In this document: one piece after another, positions 1 to 11,400 of the stretch
Layout: the number at the start of each line of letters is the position of its first letter
Numbering within the stretch: position 1 is the first letter of the stretch
Assembly (NCBI RefSeq): GCF_036370855.1
Contig: NC_088102.1
Location: forward strand, 65,233,601-65,297,600
From: Dromaius novaehollandiae
Taxonomy: Eukaryota > Chordata > Aves > Casuariiformes > Dromaiidae
Direction: 5' to 3'
Length of the DNA stretch: 64,000 nucleotides
Position numbers and translations under genes: made by a program
Notes under the pieces: generated by a model
What the model was told of the DNA's origin: nothing
Databases searched by the model: none
The model's input: the letters and a program-made list of their open reading frames with translations, nothing else

Positions 1-91
1 CCCAGACGAATTTTCCACCCCTGTATAATGGGTTGTCAGCGCTTGCACATACAATAATGGAGAGCAGCACGAGGCAGACGCAGAGCTTCAT
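1..91 (-). CDS. SAA: Serum amyloid A, 5' coding exon (partial, runs off the window)
   Basis: Reading the minus strand from the ATG at 89-91 gives about 30 residues. They begin with a hydrophobic signal peptide (MKLCVCLVLLSIIVCASA) and continue DNPLYRGGKFVW, the N-terminus pattern of avian serum amyloid A, an acute-phase apolipoprotein secreted mainly by liver. The exon has a good acceptor (ttttctcacag, AG at 119-120), so the exon starts at 118 with about 27 bases of 5' UTR. The rest of the gene lies beyond base 1. SAA next to HPS5 and GTF2H1 is the conserved vertebrate order, which supports the call. Which SAA paralogue this is cannot be told from 30 residues. Confidence 0.85.
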   Translation of the reverse strand, partial: MKLCVCLVLLSIIVCASADNPLYRGGKFVW

Positions 92-461
92 GGTTCCCTT
101 CCCAAGGCTGTCACGGAGCTGTGAGAAAACCTGAGAGATTAGCAGCGTTTGAAGCATTTTCTAGAAATTTCTGACATAACAGTTGTCACACAACTGTTCC
201 AGGGCAGCTGCACCGGCAGCTGATACCACCCCCAGCACTGATGGCTAGCCCCAGAACCCCCTTCTTCCCCTGCAAGGACTGCGGGAGCAGAGCTAAACTC
301 GGGACTCCTCTCAGACAGGCATGAGAAACTTGCAAATTTAGCATTCCCTGCTGCTCCTTTTGCCTCAGCACAAAGCAGTCCCGTATGCTAAAGCATTAGT
401 CCTGTTCCTGAATACCAGACTAAAAACACTGCTGCTATCTCAGATGCACAGAATCACTCAC

Positions 462-503
462 CACTGCAGAAAGGCAAAGCCACGAGGAGACGAAGTGTTG
501 TCT
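462..503 (-). other. SAA: SAA non-coding exon 1 (inferred)
   Basis: A consensus donor GTGAGT (plus-strand ACTCAC, 456-461) follows a short stretch lying 25-70 bases downstream of a TATA box on the minus strand. SAA genes have a short untranslated first exon followed by an exon carrying the signal peptide, as here. The exon end at 462 is seen in the sequence. The transcription start near 500 is inferred from TATA spacing only. The intron to the signal-peptide exon would be 119-461. Confidence 0.6.
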
Positions 504-526
504 TGTGTCCTCAGAGTCGGAAAGGG

Positions 527-534
527 TATTTATA
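527..534 (-). promoter_or_regulatory. TATA box of the SAA promoter
   Basis: The minus strand reads TATAAATA here, about 30 bases upstream of the inferred SAA exon 1. It is a near-consensus TATA box, consistent with a strongly inducible liver gene. Confidence 0.7.
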
Positions 535-586
535 AGCGATTCAAACAAGGAAAAAAAAAAGGAAATTGGAATGGATTCTCAAGGCT

Positions 587-597
587 GGGAATTTCCC
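587..597 (-). promoter_or_regulatory. Candidate NF-kB site in the SAA promoter
   Basis: GGGAATTTCCC fits the kB consensus GGGRNYYYCC and reads almost the same on both strands. It sits about 55 bases upstream of the TATA box. Mammalian SAA genes are induced by IL-1 and TNF through a proximal kB site. Binding here is inferred from motif and position. Confidence 0.65.
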
Positions 598-673
598 ACC
601 AGCACTCCAATTTCAACACAGAAAACATTACAGGAAGCCTGTCCTTGTCCTTACTGAAAGTCCATAGCTCCTG

Positions 674-682
674 TTGCACAAT
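674..682 (-). promoter_or_regulatory. Candidate C/EBP (NF-IL6) site in the SAA promoter
   Basis: TTGCACAAT closely matches the C/EBP consensus TTRCNNAAT and lies about 80 bases further from the gene than the kB site. The kB plus C/EBP pair is the known acute-phase module of mammalian SAA promoters. Confidence 0.55.
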
Positions 683-2050
683 TAAAACAACAAAAAACGT
701 ATATGGCACTTCTTCAAATGTCCTCAGCCCTATTTACTCCCCATAACAAGCAGATTGGGAAGCTGCCTTGAAGACCAAAGTAGGCTTGAAGCATTATAGT
801 TGGCTTAAGTGTAACATTTCTGTTCAGATCTTGTCCTGGAGAGAATTCAGAGAAGTTGCCTGATCATCTGCATTTACCATGAAACACCAGGTCAGGTCTC
901 TTTCTATGCAGAAGAAAAGATCAAGCACCTTACCAGGCCTGGTGCAGGAACCGCTAAACCAAAGTTCCACGCGTGCCGAGGTGACGGAGGTCACGGACAG
1001 GCAAACATGAAGCGTTGCTCTTGGGCTCCATTGCAAAACAAACTGCGTACACCTACGTCCCTGCTGGTAATGCTTTAAGGTAGCATGTCCTCAAGCCGTC
1101 GGGAGGAAGGCTTGTACGGTTTGTCCTTCTACTGTTTGCTCTCATGGATCCCTCTCAATGGACTTTAAGCCATTCTGCTGCGACATCAGCTCAGTGGGGC
1201 TCAGATGGTCTAAAAAAGGGATGTTTTTGATGCAATGGTATAGAAAAAGCATTTTAGCAAAAGGAAATCCATACAGCCACATCTCTGATGGATTTTAAAC
1301 CAAGTGTATTAACCACCAGGCCCTTCTGGTATGGTTCATAGTTTGAGTACTCACTGCTCTCTTGTATTAGGAGCCAGGTCTTTGAGAGGTGTCTCAGAAA
1401 GTCTGCTTGGTGCTTGCTTCTCTTGTGTAACAACTGCTTTCCCTGCTGAAGGCTCTGGGTTTGGCCTGGGTTTTGTAGTTTCACTTTAGGTTCAATGCAT
1501 ATAATGTCTCCCCATTGTGTGGTCTCATACATGATTTAACATGTTTCTTTGAATTCTCTGCAGAAGACATATGTGTGGTTGTCCCATTCATCACTGTCAC
1601 TTAAACAATTAGCAACTGGAGCTGAAGCGCACCACGTGAGGTAAAAGAGGCATGATAACAACAGAGAACAGCAACCAACTTCCCTGGGGCACCCTTGGAC
1701 TTGAAACAAGAGCTTAAGGGAGGAGGAGACACTTTCTCGAAACAGGCCTGAAGTGGAAAGGTATATTCTCTAGTACACCACATCTCAGAGGAATAACTTG
1801 AGACAAGGAAAATTTGAATTGTAACCCACTGGAAAAGGAAAATTTGCAAAAAGCAGCAGGCCAGACATAGTTTTGTCCCCCACTAACCTCATGCCTAATG
1901 GGGTAACAACTCAGTTATTCTAAGGCCTGGACTGCTTTATTTTGCTGCACTGTTCACATCTTGGTGACAACTCATGCCTTTAAGGTACACATCACTTCAC
2001 ATTCCTTCTCTGTGGCTGCAAGTGGCCCTGCCTGTCTCTCTTTAGTCCTA

Positions 2051-2197
2051 ATTAAAAAACAAAAAAACACACCACACACACCACACAAAAAAAACACAAA
2101 CACCACAAAAAACACAAAAAAAACACAAAAAACCACAAAACAACAAAAAAAACCCCAAAAACAAACAAACAAAAAAACAAAACAAAACCACAACACA
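2051..2197. repeat. A/C-only low-complexity tract (CA/CAAA-rich)
   Basis: About 145 bases are composed almost entirely of A and C, as irregular CAAA, CACA and CCACA units. Long open frames in both directions across it are compositional artefacts. Confidence 0.9.
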
Positions 2198-4359
2198 AGA
2201 CTGGAAAATGTTTCCTTTAGGTTGGAGTAGAGGCTCAATAACGCACATGCCATTGTGACCAGGGACCTAGAACAAAACCAGCTTAAGGAACATTTCCTTG
2301 CAAGAGCTCAGATGTTTTTGGACCACAGTGGATATTTCCAAGTCTTCTGCTCTGAGCTCATTTGTTCCACATGTGCTCCAAACCAAAATTTTCCTGTAAG
2401 TAGCATAACCGTGAACATGCAGAAGGGTGTGAATGGAAGAGTCCTTTCTGGCCTAGCACCAAAGCACACGCTGTGAGCATACCGCAGTGTTTACACACTC
2501 GGCCAACACAGCACAACTAGGGGCCCCCCAGGACTTTCTTCCCCAGGACTTTCTTCCAAGTGTGTACATTCTTACACACTTAAGTGTATACATTCATGTT
2601 TAAGATAAAAGCCATTTGGAAAACCTACCCCTCAAACTGTTTGTTCCTTAATTCTAAACATCTATAAACGCAACGTACATTCTGCAATCTAGTTATTTTG
2701 CAATCCAAATCGATAAACCTGATTGAGAAATAGGATGAGCTGAATTACCAGCTCAAGCACAATTATCCATGCAATTATTATGGATTCTGGGAAGTAACAC
2801 TACCTTAGCTAAGTTTATGCAAGCAACAACTGACTTCAGGGAATTTTGTCATACTGCTGTATGGAATATTTCCCAAACCCCATAGCCCTCAGCCTCAGCC
2901 TTACTAACTTGGCTTGCAGAATGACTGTAAACTTGGTCTCTCTTGCATTTATAGATGTTTATCTTAAATAAAATTGATATCCCAGTATGTTCTGGTAATG
3001 ATTTTAACAGTAAAATAAGGTTTTGAGGCACATGTGGGGCATTTTTAAGAGCAGCCTCTGTTTAGAGTCTCTCCAGACTTGATTAGTCTCTGCTTCTTCA
3101 GGGCCCCTACCACCCAGGGTCAGCCAGCAAAACCAAAGATGAGCGCACTCCTCTGCTTCAGCGCAGGTCTCTCTGAACCATCACTGGCGCACACCTGGGG
3201 GGCTGACGGCAGCTCAGAGGTGCTGTGTCACGTCTCCAGTGTGACCCCTGAGGAAGCTTTAAGATGATGGTACTGCCCTGTAACAACTGTGATGCTCTAA
3301 AGATGAGCCCATTTCATTTCACATATCCTTCATCTTACCAATATATGAAAATACATGCATCAAAAGAATAGGAAACAACGATTTTCTTACTCTTCTTCAA
3401 AGAGTAAACTCCTCCTCTTTATTGATACCTGAGTTAGCTGAAATTATCAACACAAGCTTACTTTAGATACTGTTAGATTTTACACTTGCTATTGTTAGGT
3501 GTATGCCCATTCCTATACAAAATGAAAAAGCTTTGAGCTGAAAATTAATGGTTTAACTGTAAAAAAAAAAAAAAAGCCCAACCCTCACCATAAGTTAAAG
3601 CAGCATACAAAAAAACCCACGCAAGTGAGAAAGACTGCTATGTATACAAGCTTCCTAAGGAAGGAAATAACGTGGAACAGTTAAGTAAAGAGAAAACCAG
3701 CTTTCTGAGAATGTACGAAGCTTTACTCCCTCTAAGATGGGAAGGCTTGGTACTCAGACAAAGCTGTACTACTTCAAAGTACTGTATTAAACACAGTTAG
3801 TAAAGAGTAAGACCAACTGAGGTAGCAACATGCTCATTTGGCAGTTCAGAAAACAGGCATCACTGTCACCTGATTTGTTTGGATCTCATCACACACGATG
3901 CAGAGTAACAACTGAGGGTGCCTGGCTCCTATTCCAGCAGTCTTACTGTAAGAGCGTGGGGTGTGTTTCTGATAGTAGGATTTGTGCTGTTTCCAAATTC
4001 CAAAACTCTAAAACCATAAAAAAACTTAAAATGTTTAAATACTTACTGCTTTTCCACAAGCAACAACATTATGTTGACATAATTTCCTCTAGTAAAGTAA
4101 TCAATCATACACCATAAAGTCTTTCCAGCAACTGAGATGAAAAAGTCACACTGCACCTCACTAAGTTCGAAAGCTGCATTACTATGCCATATTTTTGATG
4201 AAAATGAAAACATTGCTTTGCAGCAGCATAGATGTTACAAAACTACATAGTAAGATGCTTTCTAGATCTTTAAAAAGAAATACTTTCAAGTCGTTTCATG
4301 AGAAAATTCACAAGTTTTGGGGGGAATACAATTTATGAGTAAAGCATGTGTTAACTTCT

Positions 4360-4377
4360 TTTTTTTTTTTTTTTTTT
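4360..4377. repeat. Homopolymer T tract
   Basis: A run of about 18 T within intergenic DNA downstream of HPS5. No LINE or SINE body was recognised beside it, so I call only the simple repeat. Confidence 0.8.
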
Positions 4378-5446
4378 AAAGGACCTCTGCGGAGATCAAC
4401 TACTGACTGGGCACCACAGCCTTGTGCTAAAAAAGTGAGAGTCTGACAGTGAGAAGGGTCAAAATCAGAAGCCTATGAAGAAACCTGCTCAAATATGTAC
4501 TAAATGCATAAACAGTGCTGGTATAAAGCATAGTTCTGTAAATGAAAAAATAAATCTAAATGCTTTAATAAATATTTATATTTTAACAGATATTTTAAAA
4601 GAGTTTTTGCTTGACAGCATCCATCTAAAAATACTTCTCTAAACTTCCAGCTTTTTAAAAAGGTCATTAAAATAAGGCATGTGGTCCTCTCGGTTTCCAA
4701 AATGGTCAAAACTCACCGGGGAATACCCCTCTCCTAGCGTCCTGGTTGAAATATAGCAGATGACATCTGCAGTCATATTTCATCAACAGATACCAGCAAT
4801 TTAGGAATACTGTGCTTATAAAGTTTAACATTTAGTTCACTTAAAATCTTCTATTAATCATTGTTTTTATCCATTACTGCACTCCTGAAAAAATACTCCC
4901 CCCCTATGTTAAGACTTAGCTCATCTAATGCATTTTTGAATTGACATGAACAGTCCATATAATTTGAGAGGAAAAAAACAGATACTGTCACAAGCATTCC
5001 TACAGCTACTTGATAAAGTGAATATCATCTACAAAAAAATGAAACAAATATGTGCTTTGCCGTTTCCCAAGAATGGCTGCTCATGTTTGCAACAAACAAA
5101 AACAATTTTATACTGAGTAATTTAATATTTAGGGGCTCCTATTTTAACACTTCAATCATGCAGGCTCAGAGAAAAAAAAAATCAGGATTTTTCATCTCAA
5201 GTCTGAGCATTATTTCAAGATAAATACTGGATTGTTTCATTTTAAGCTCTGAAGTTCAAAATTCATTTCCAAAGGAATTAGAAACTGTCAGGAATTCCTG
5301 GTCAGATATCTCCCAGATGGAGACTGAAGACAGTGGAATTATTAGACAGGAATTCATTTCTCTAAAAGCCTATGAAGTTTAAGAGGAACTTTAATTTACA
5401 ATAGTTACAGTAAAAAATATCTTCCCGAAGTTTTCAGAATTGTTTT

Positions 5447-8400
5447 CTACGCTTGCTGAGACCACAAGAACCGGTCACACCTTTCCAACATGGACTGAAT
5501 CAGGGCTCTGCAATAAAAGCAAAGGAAAAAAAAATAAACACTAAAAAAATGCAACAGAAACAACTGGGTTTGATTTTGTTTGCTAAAGCTAAGTTCATCA
5601 AAAGCACGATTCTATTTCAGAGGTAGCATGACATCGCCACACATTCCCTCTTCGGAAGGGAATAGGTCAGATCTGAAAGTACTTGGAGGACTAAGCCAAT
5701 CGGACATCTCCTTCACGGGACCCACACTCAGACCCTCTCAGTCCCAGAGGGCCTGGGCTTGATGTGACAGAGGCTTCAAAAAGCCTTTAAATTGCCACCA
5801 GTCTTTTCAGAATACAGTACCATCTGTTTCCATGATCTTTTTCAGAATTAGAATAGGGTCTCTGAAGTAACTGTTCCTCAACTGTTACAGTAGCAGAGCA
5901 GGTTTTGCTTTTTCAACTTATTCATAGTGGTTTATGGCAGATGTTTAAAAATCTATTCTTTAGCCAAGGAAGAAGCTGTACAGATAACTGTTGCAGGAGA
6001 GCAAAGCGGTCTCCCCTTCTTCATCAGTTCTTTAGTTTTGAACAGATTCCAGTCAATGATGAACACATTTTTTTCAAAGGAAGCCACCTTTAACGTATTA
6101 TTTCCTGTTTGCTCATTTTGCATTTTTAGGGTGCCTATATTGCATAAACATAGCTGCTAAGTAAGAGAAAAGCTTGCAACTGAGTTTAAAGTTCCAGAGA
6201 CAAAACGTGAAGTATTATTTTTTTTGTTAACTGACAAGAAAACTTGAAGCAACAGCAAGACCCAGAATGAACAGTGTGCACAGACAGCTCTTACATTGAT
6301 GTGCCATCTTACCTTTGCCTTTTCTCAGCAATTCTCAGTATCTCACAGACATTAGTAAATCTCTCAGACAACTCTAGGGAGAAGCCACACTCCTGCAATA
6401 GGGGCAAGGCACGATTTGGGCCAATTGCCTTTGCCAGTAAGAGAGAGACATTCTCCACGGTGATGCAGTTTGCCCAGCTAGGGCTACCACTGCTGGCAGC
6501 ATTCCCATTATGTGTGCTGTGATGGTGGAGAGCAGCGCTGTGATTTTCTGCAAGATGCAGAAGAAACTTCCATTCTTCTGTGGTCTCTGGAATCAAACCT
6601 AGATTCAAAATGAGATCGTTACCACTTCATTTGCAAAAGAGATTTTTCCAAGCCTATTATTTTAAATACATCTGCACTTAGAAAGGAACCTAGCATTCTG
6701 TTTTCCTCTTTGAAGATTTAAGAAACCCTCAAGTGCCAGCAACAAGCAAACTGCATACCAGAAAGGCGTGCTGCCTTGACTGACTCAGTATAAAGATCCA
6801 GCACTGAAACACTCACGAACTTTTATAATAATTCAGTGCTTAAGACTCCGGATTAAGTCAAAAGCCAAAGAATTGTTTTCTTCATCTACAGGCTACTGGG
6901 AATTTTCTTCTAAAGTTCTGCCACGTAACATACAATGCTTTGCCCATATCTTGTATGTGTGTGGGGGGCTGGGAAGAGCCTTGAATCAGGCCATTGGGCT
7001 AGCTATTCCTCCATGTACACCACCGGGTTTGACTTTCACTTCTACCTGATAAACAACTCAAAATTCTTGAGGTTTTACACATTTTCTATCAAGGCTGATT
7101 TGAAGAAGCACAGTAGCAAAGTACAACACCCATTTACAGGTTTCAAATAGGCTGCGCTACATACTTAGCTGAACCTCTACCAAAGCAGGACTTTTTTTGT
7201 TTGTTCGTTGAATCTCATTCAACTTTGGACAAACCTAATCGGTACATAATAAGGGAAGTTCCTGTATTACAGAGGTATGTTTACACAGCTTAAGATTCAC
7301 TAACCATCTTCTCCATTCAACAGGCTCAAATCATCCAAATGAGCAATATTAGTAAAGGCTTCTATTCTTCTATCCAGCTCCAGACAGAGAAAAAGATATC
7401 CAGGCCAGAATCTTAAATAAGAGAGTAAAGATTTCCAGGAATCAAATATTCAGTCTAAACTAAAGCCAACAATAATTAAGTGCTTTTTTATATACAGTGA
7501 AGACAGAAGCAACTGAATTTCTTGAATACCAGGAACAATACTGCTCATTGCAGAACGGGGACACAGGGAATACCCCCAAGCCAAAAGGAACAGCAGGGTA
7601 CTGCATGCATTAAAACAGACTCTTAGAACTAAACACCATCTCCTCTTTTGAAGATTAAAAGAAATCAATTCAAGTAAGGTGCAGATGGGTGGTTTTCATT
7701 TGGGTCTTTCATCCATGTTTGTATGTGTCAGAAAACCAACCAAGTATCAAAAATAATCAAGCTTTCATCTTACCCGTATGTTTTACAGATGTCAGCCATC
7801 TTCTCTTTTGTTACAAAGTCAGATGGAAGTTTAATCAAAAGCAGAATTAGCTGACCGTAGCCCCAAGTAAACAGATGTGATCGTGGTCTGGAAGAGAAAT
7901 TCACTTTTAAAGCATTAATAGTTTTCTTCAGAAATTTAACATTCTCTCTACAAGAAAGTCAGCTATATGAAATGAGGAAAAAAAAATGAATGAAACTGTG
8001 TATGCAGTCTCAGTAGAGCAGTCTTTCTGAAAAAAGATTTCAGATAAGGAAGTTATTTAATCCTTTGGCTGCTTCTGCTGGAATACAAGAAATGCTCCAG
8101 TAATTCGGTGACATTCAAACTGTTACATAAGACCCAAACAAAAGTGTATAAACTAGTTGAAGATTTTTGCTTCACTCAGGAACTCAGGTGAGCCCTACTT
8201 TACCTGGGATTTCCTTCTGCATCCACAGTATTTGCTCTTTGTGGTGCATCATAAGAAACCGCCAAGCACAGCCAATCTAGTCGTAATGATTCAGGCTGCA
8301 GAAGAGATCTAAGGAGATATGACCTAGAAAACAAAGTACATGGAAAAAACTATTAGTTTTAAGTATACCAAATATGGAACAGTAAAAATTGTAGGCGCGT

Positions 8401-11400
8401 GCGCGTACGCGCACACACAAAGTCAAAGCATGGATGTAGATTAACTATCACGTTGCAATGCCTGGAAAAATAAAAGCAATTCTGAGCATGTAGAAAAGCC
8501 TAGAATGATTTATGTTTCTAGGGACTGATGGGAACAACAGAAAACGATCAGGTTGACAGGTTTTTTTAATGTTGTCTAACCCTGGCATACTGAACTGCAG
8601 GCACAGGAACACAAATAGTCAATTCCTTTTAAAGTATCATATAGAAAACCCCCCTTAAAAATAGGAACTAATGGATAACCCAGGCTGAGACCAGCTGAAA
8701 CTGGCAGAATGAATTAGAACCCAATGCTAAAGAGCACCAAATAGATACAGGAACAGTAAACATGTGAACAGCTACATTATGCATATTCCACATACAGAAG
8801 AAAAAGATTATACATTCCCTTTACCTTTTATCCTCTGGCTTTGATTTCACAAGACTATCTAAATAAGCTAAAAAGTGAGCTGGGTCATTCCTGCAAAGTT
8901 GCCTGATATCCGAAGGCAAAATAGACGGGTGGAACTTGATCAAGGGCCGAAGAGCTGTTTCCCCAAACTTTTCATAAAGCCTGAAGAGAAAGGATAAAAA
9001 CTATTTTCAGTGCCAAACAGCAGCAAAATTACCATTTTACCAAGACAGAATAACTATTTCAACTTCAAAGCTCTCTTGCAAGTTCAAGATACTATTGAAA
9101 GATGACCTCTTAAAAAGATTCCCTACCTACATATACAGAAAGCTTCATGAAATGTTAAGTGAAAAGCTCTCAAAAACCCATTCCTGATAGCAAGTTAATA
9201 ATACACAGCAAAAAAAAGAAAAAAGAGCCAAACAACTAAGCAAGAAAAACAAAAAAAGGTTAGCTACAAACCTTTGAGCATGTACTAGTAACAGAGGGCT
9301 ATCATCCCAAGGCCCCAAATCATGCAACTGTTTCAGTATTTTCAACATATCTTCATTTTCCATTGCCAAAACCACTGGACTGTGGCAAGTTAATTCTGAA
9401 ATAAATTGGTGTACACATTACAAGATAAAGCCAAGATTTTTTTTTTTTTCCTAACACACACACAGCTGTTGTTAAGCACAAGGAACACAAATTTCCATTA
9501 CTTTCATGGAATGTTCTTTTTGGCCAACAGTGATAATGATGAACAGATTCTACTTGTTCATTTAATAGAGTCGACATTACTAAGCTGTGCTTACAAGTCA
9601 TAGTTAGAATGATACAGTTAGGACATGGAATAATATTCTCAACATATTTTCCTTTTCTTTAGACTTCAGAGGAAGCAATTTCTCATACAAACTAAGATAG
9701 CCCACTGCAGAACACATGACTTGCTGAATATAATGCAACTGTGCATTAGTTTTCAACAAAATACAGTTTACTTCTGTTCATAAATAAACACTTCAATTTG
9801 GTCACTGACCTCACAGGAAGCAGAATTCACCACAACCCCCAATCCTGCAAAAAACGGGTTTTTATCTACAGGAAGAGGTATAGCCCACTGAGGACAAACT
9901 GGGAATTGCATACATTATTTTCATTTCTAAAGCTCTCCTAAGAATCTAGATAGCCAACAGATTCCCAATACCCAAATATCAGACACCAGCCATCAAAACA
10001 AGATTCTGTTGTTTAGCTACTCTCTGCCAGTAGAGAATTGACATCAAGACTTTATTTCGGTCTTAAAAGAAAATGCATAAAGCAGAAGCTGAATGCACAG
10101 AACAGACCAAGTTCTGTTTGCCAATATAATCAGGAAGCTTTGTTTCAATAAGGCTAAAGGAACAGCAAAAAGAGCAGAAAGGATTGCTACGGAAAAAAAA
10201 CTGAAGTGATCACAAGCCATCTGTTTTTCAGAATTACTTCCCTGTTCAGTTTCATTTTGCATTAATCGTGTTTCTCCAAGCTGAACCTTCCCTTTCCAGT
10301 GCAAATGCTGAAGCCTTTCCCATTAGCCTTGATACTATACTTGTTACTATATACATTTGATTTTAATTAAGATGCTCCAAAACTGTTCTTTGAAGCACAC
10401 ACATCTGGTTTGTAATTGCTACAGTGCTCAAGCAACAAACTGCACATAAAGCAAAAGGTTCAGAAGTAGTTTCTGCAGAATCGCTGAACAAGGTGCAGGG
10501 GGAGGCTTTGTCTCATAGAAACCAGCAGTCCTTTATAAAGAAGCTTTTTGGTTAAAAACAAAACTAAGCAAAAACTCAGAAACAACCCACCAAAAAAACC
10601 ACACCAATCAACTTCCCCCTTGCACCCGAACTATCACATTATTTCCTTCCATCTGAAGGAAAATTTGCAAACATGAACCGGTATGCATTTTCAAGCTTTC
10701 TTCTTTTTTTCCCCCTCCCAAAATAAAATTTTGTTTTTACTAATTTACTAGTTTTACTCACACTAAAATCTCATTAGTTACCTTTCAATCCTGCAATGTA
10801 TGTTTCCCACACGTTAGGACTGTTTGTGTAACTGGTTATAACACACTGCTTTAGTCTTTTCAAATCCAGAAGAAAGAAGTAGCTTCGTATAAACCTACAA
10901 GCCAAGGTGCATGAAGCTGCTAGCATCTGAGTTTGATCAGAACTTTCCTCGGCATTACCATTTCCACAAGAAAATACACGTAGCTCAAAGCACAGTGTTG
11001 TCAACTCGGTGAGATCTTTCTGAACATCCTGGTCTATGACACATGGAGGAGACACTCGAAAGCAGCAGTCCTGAGCTCCCACTGAGTTAGTGTTATTTTC
11101 ACACACAGTTTTGCCTACACCGGTTTCAGCAGTATTTTCTTTTACAGTGCAGGCTTCCAAGACACCACTCTGTTCTTTGTCTACACAGTCTTCACCATTC
11201 GGATTCAGTTGCAGGTTTTCCTCCAGGACTTCCTGCTGTTCTTCAGCATGCACGATCTTGCTTTTCTTAACAGATGAAGCAGAACACTCTTTGCTGCCAA
11301 ACTTTTCTTCCAGATAGAAAAGCCATTCCTGTAAAACTCTTCTCATACGCTGCGGTTCTAACAAAACCAGTGGATCCTGGAGTTTGGCTCTGCAGCATAG

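Larger units (their letters stand above)
700..5446. other. Intergenic DNA and HPS5 3' UTR, no further gene seen
   Basis: HPS5 transcription runs leftward into this stretch and SAA starts at its left end. I see no conserved exon in either strand; the short open frames have no recognisable content. For the HPS5 poly(A) signal, the nearest canonical AATAAA on the minus strand is at 3418-3423 (about 2 kb of UTR). ATTAAA variants lie at 5390-5395 and 4563-4568. I cannot tell which is used. Confidence 0.6.

Noticed and set aside
1961-2253. Open frames in both directions across an A/C-rich tract
   Set aside because: Low-complexity translations (Lys/Asn/Thr or Phe/Val/Cys) from a simple repeat.
9372-9379. 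Acceptor at 9380-9381 for the HPS5 exon ending at 9272
   Set aside because: It breaks the frame with the preceding exon; the acceptor 16 bases upstream (exon start 9395) keeps frame and restores the conserved residues.
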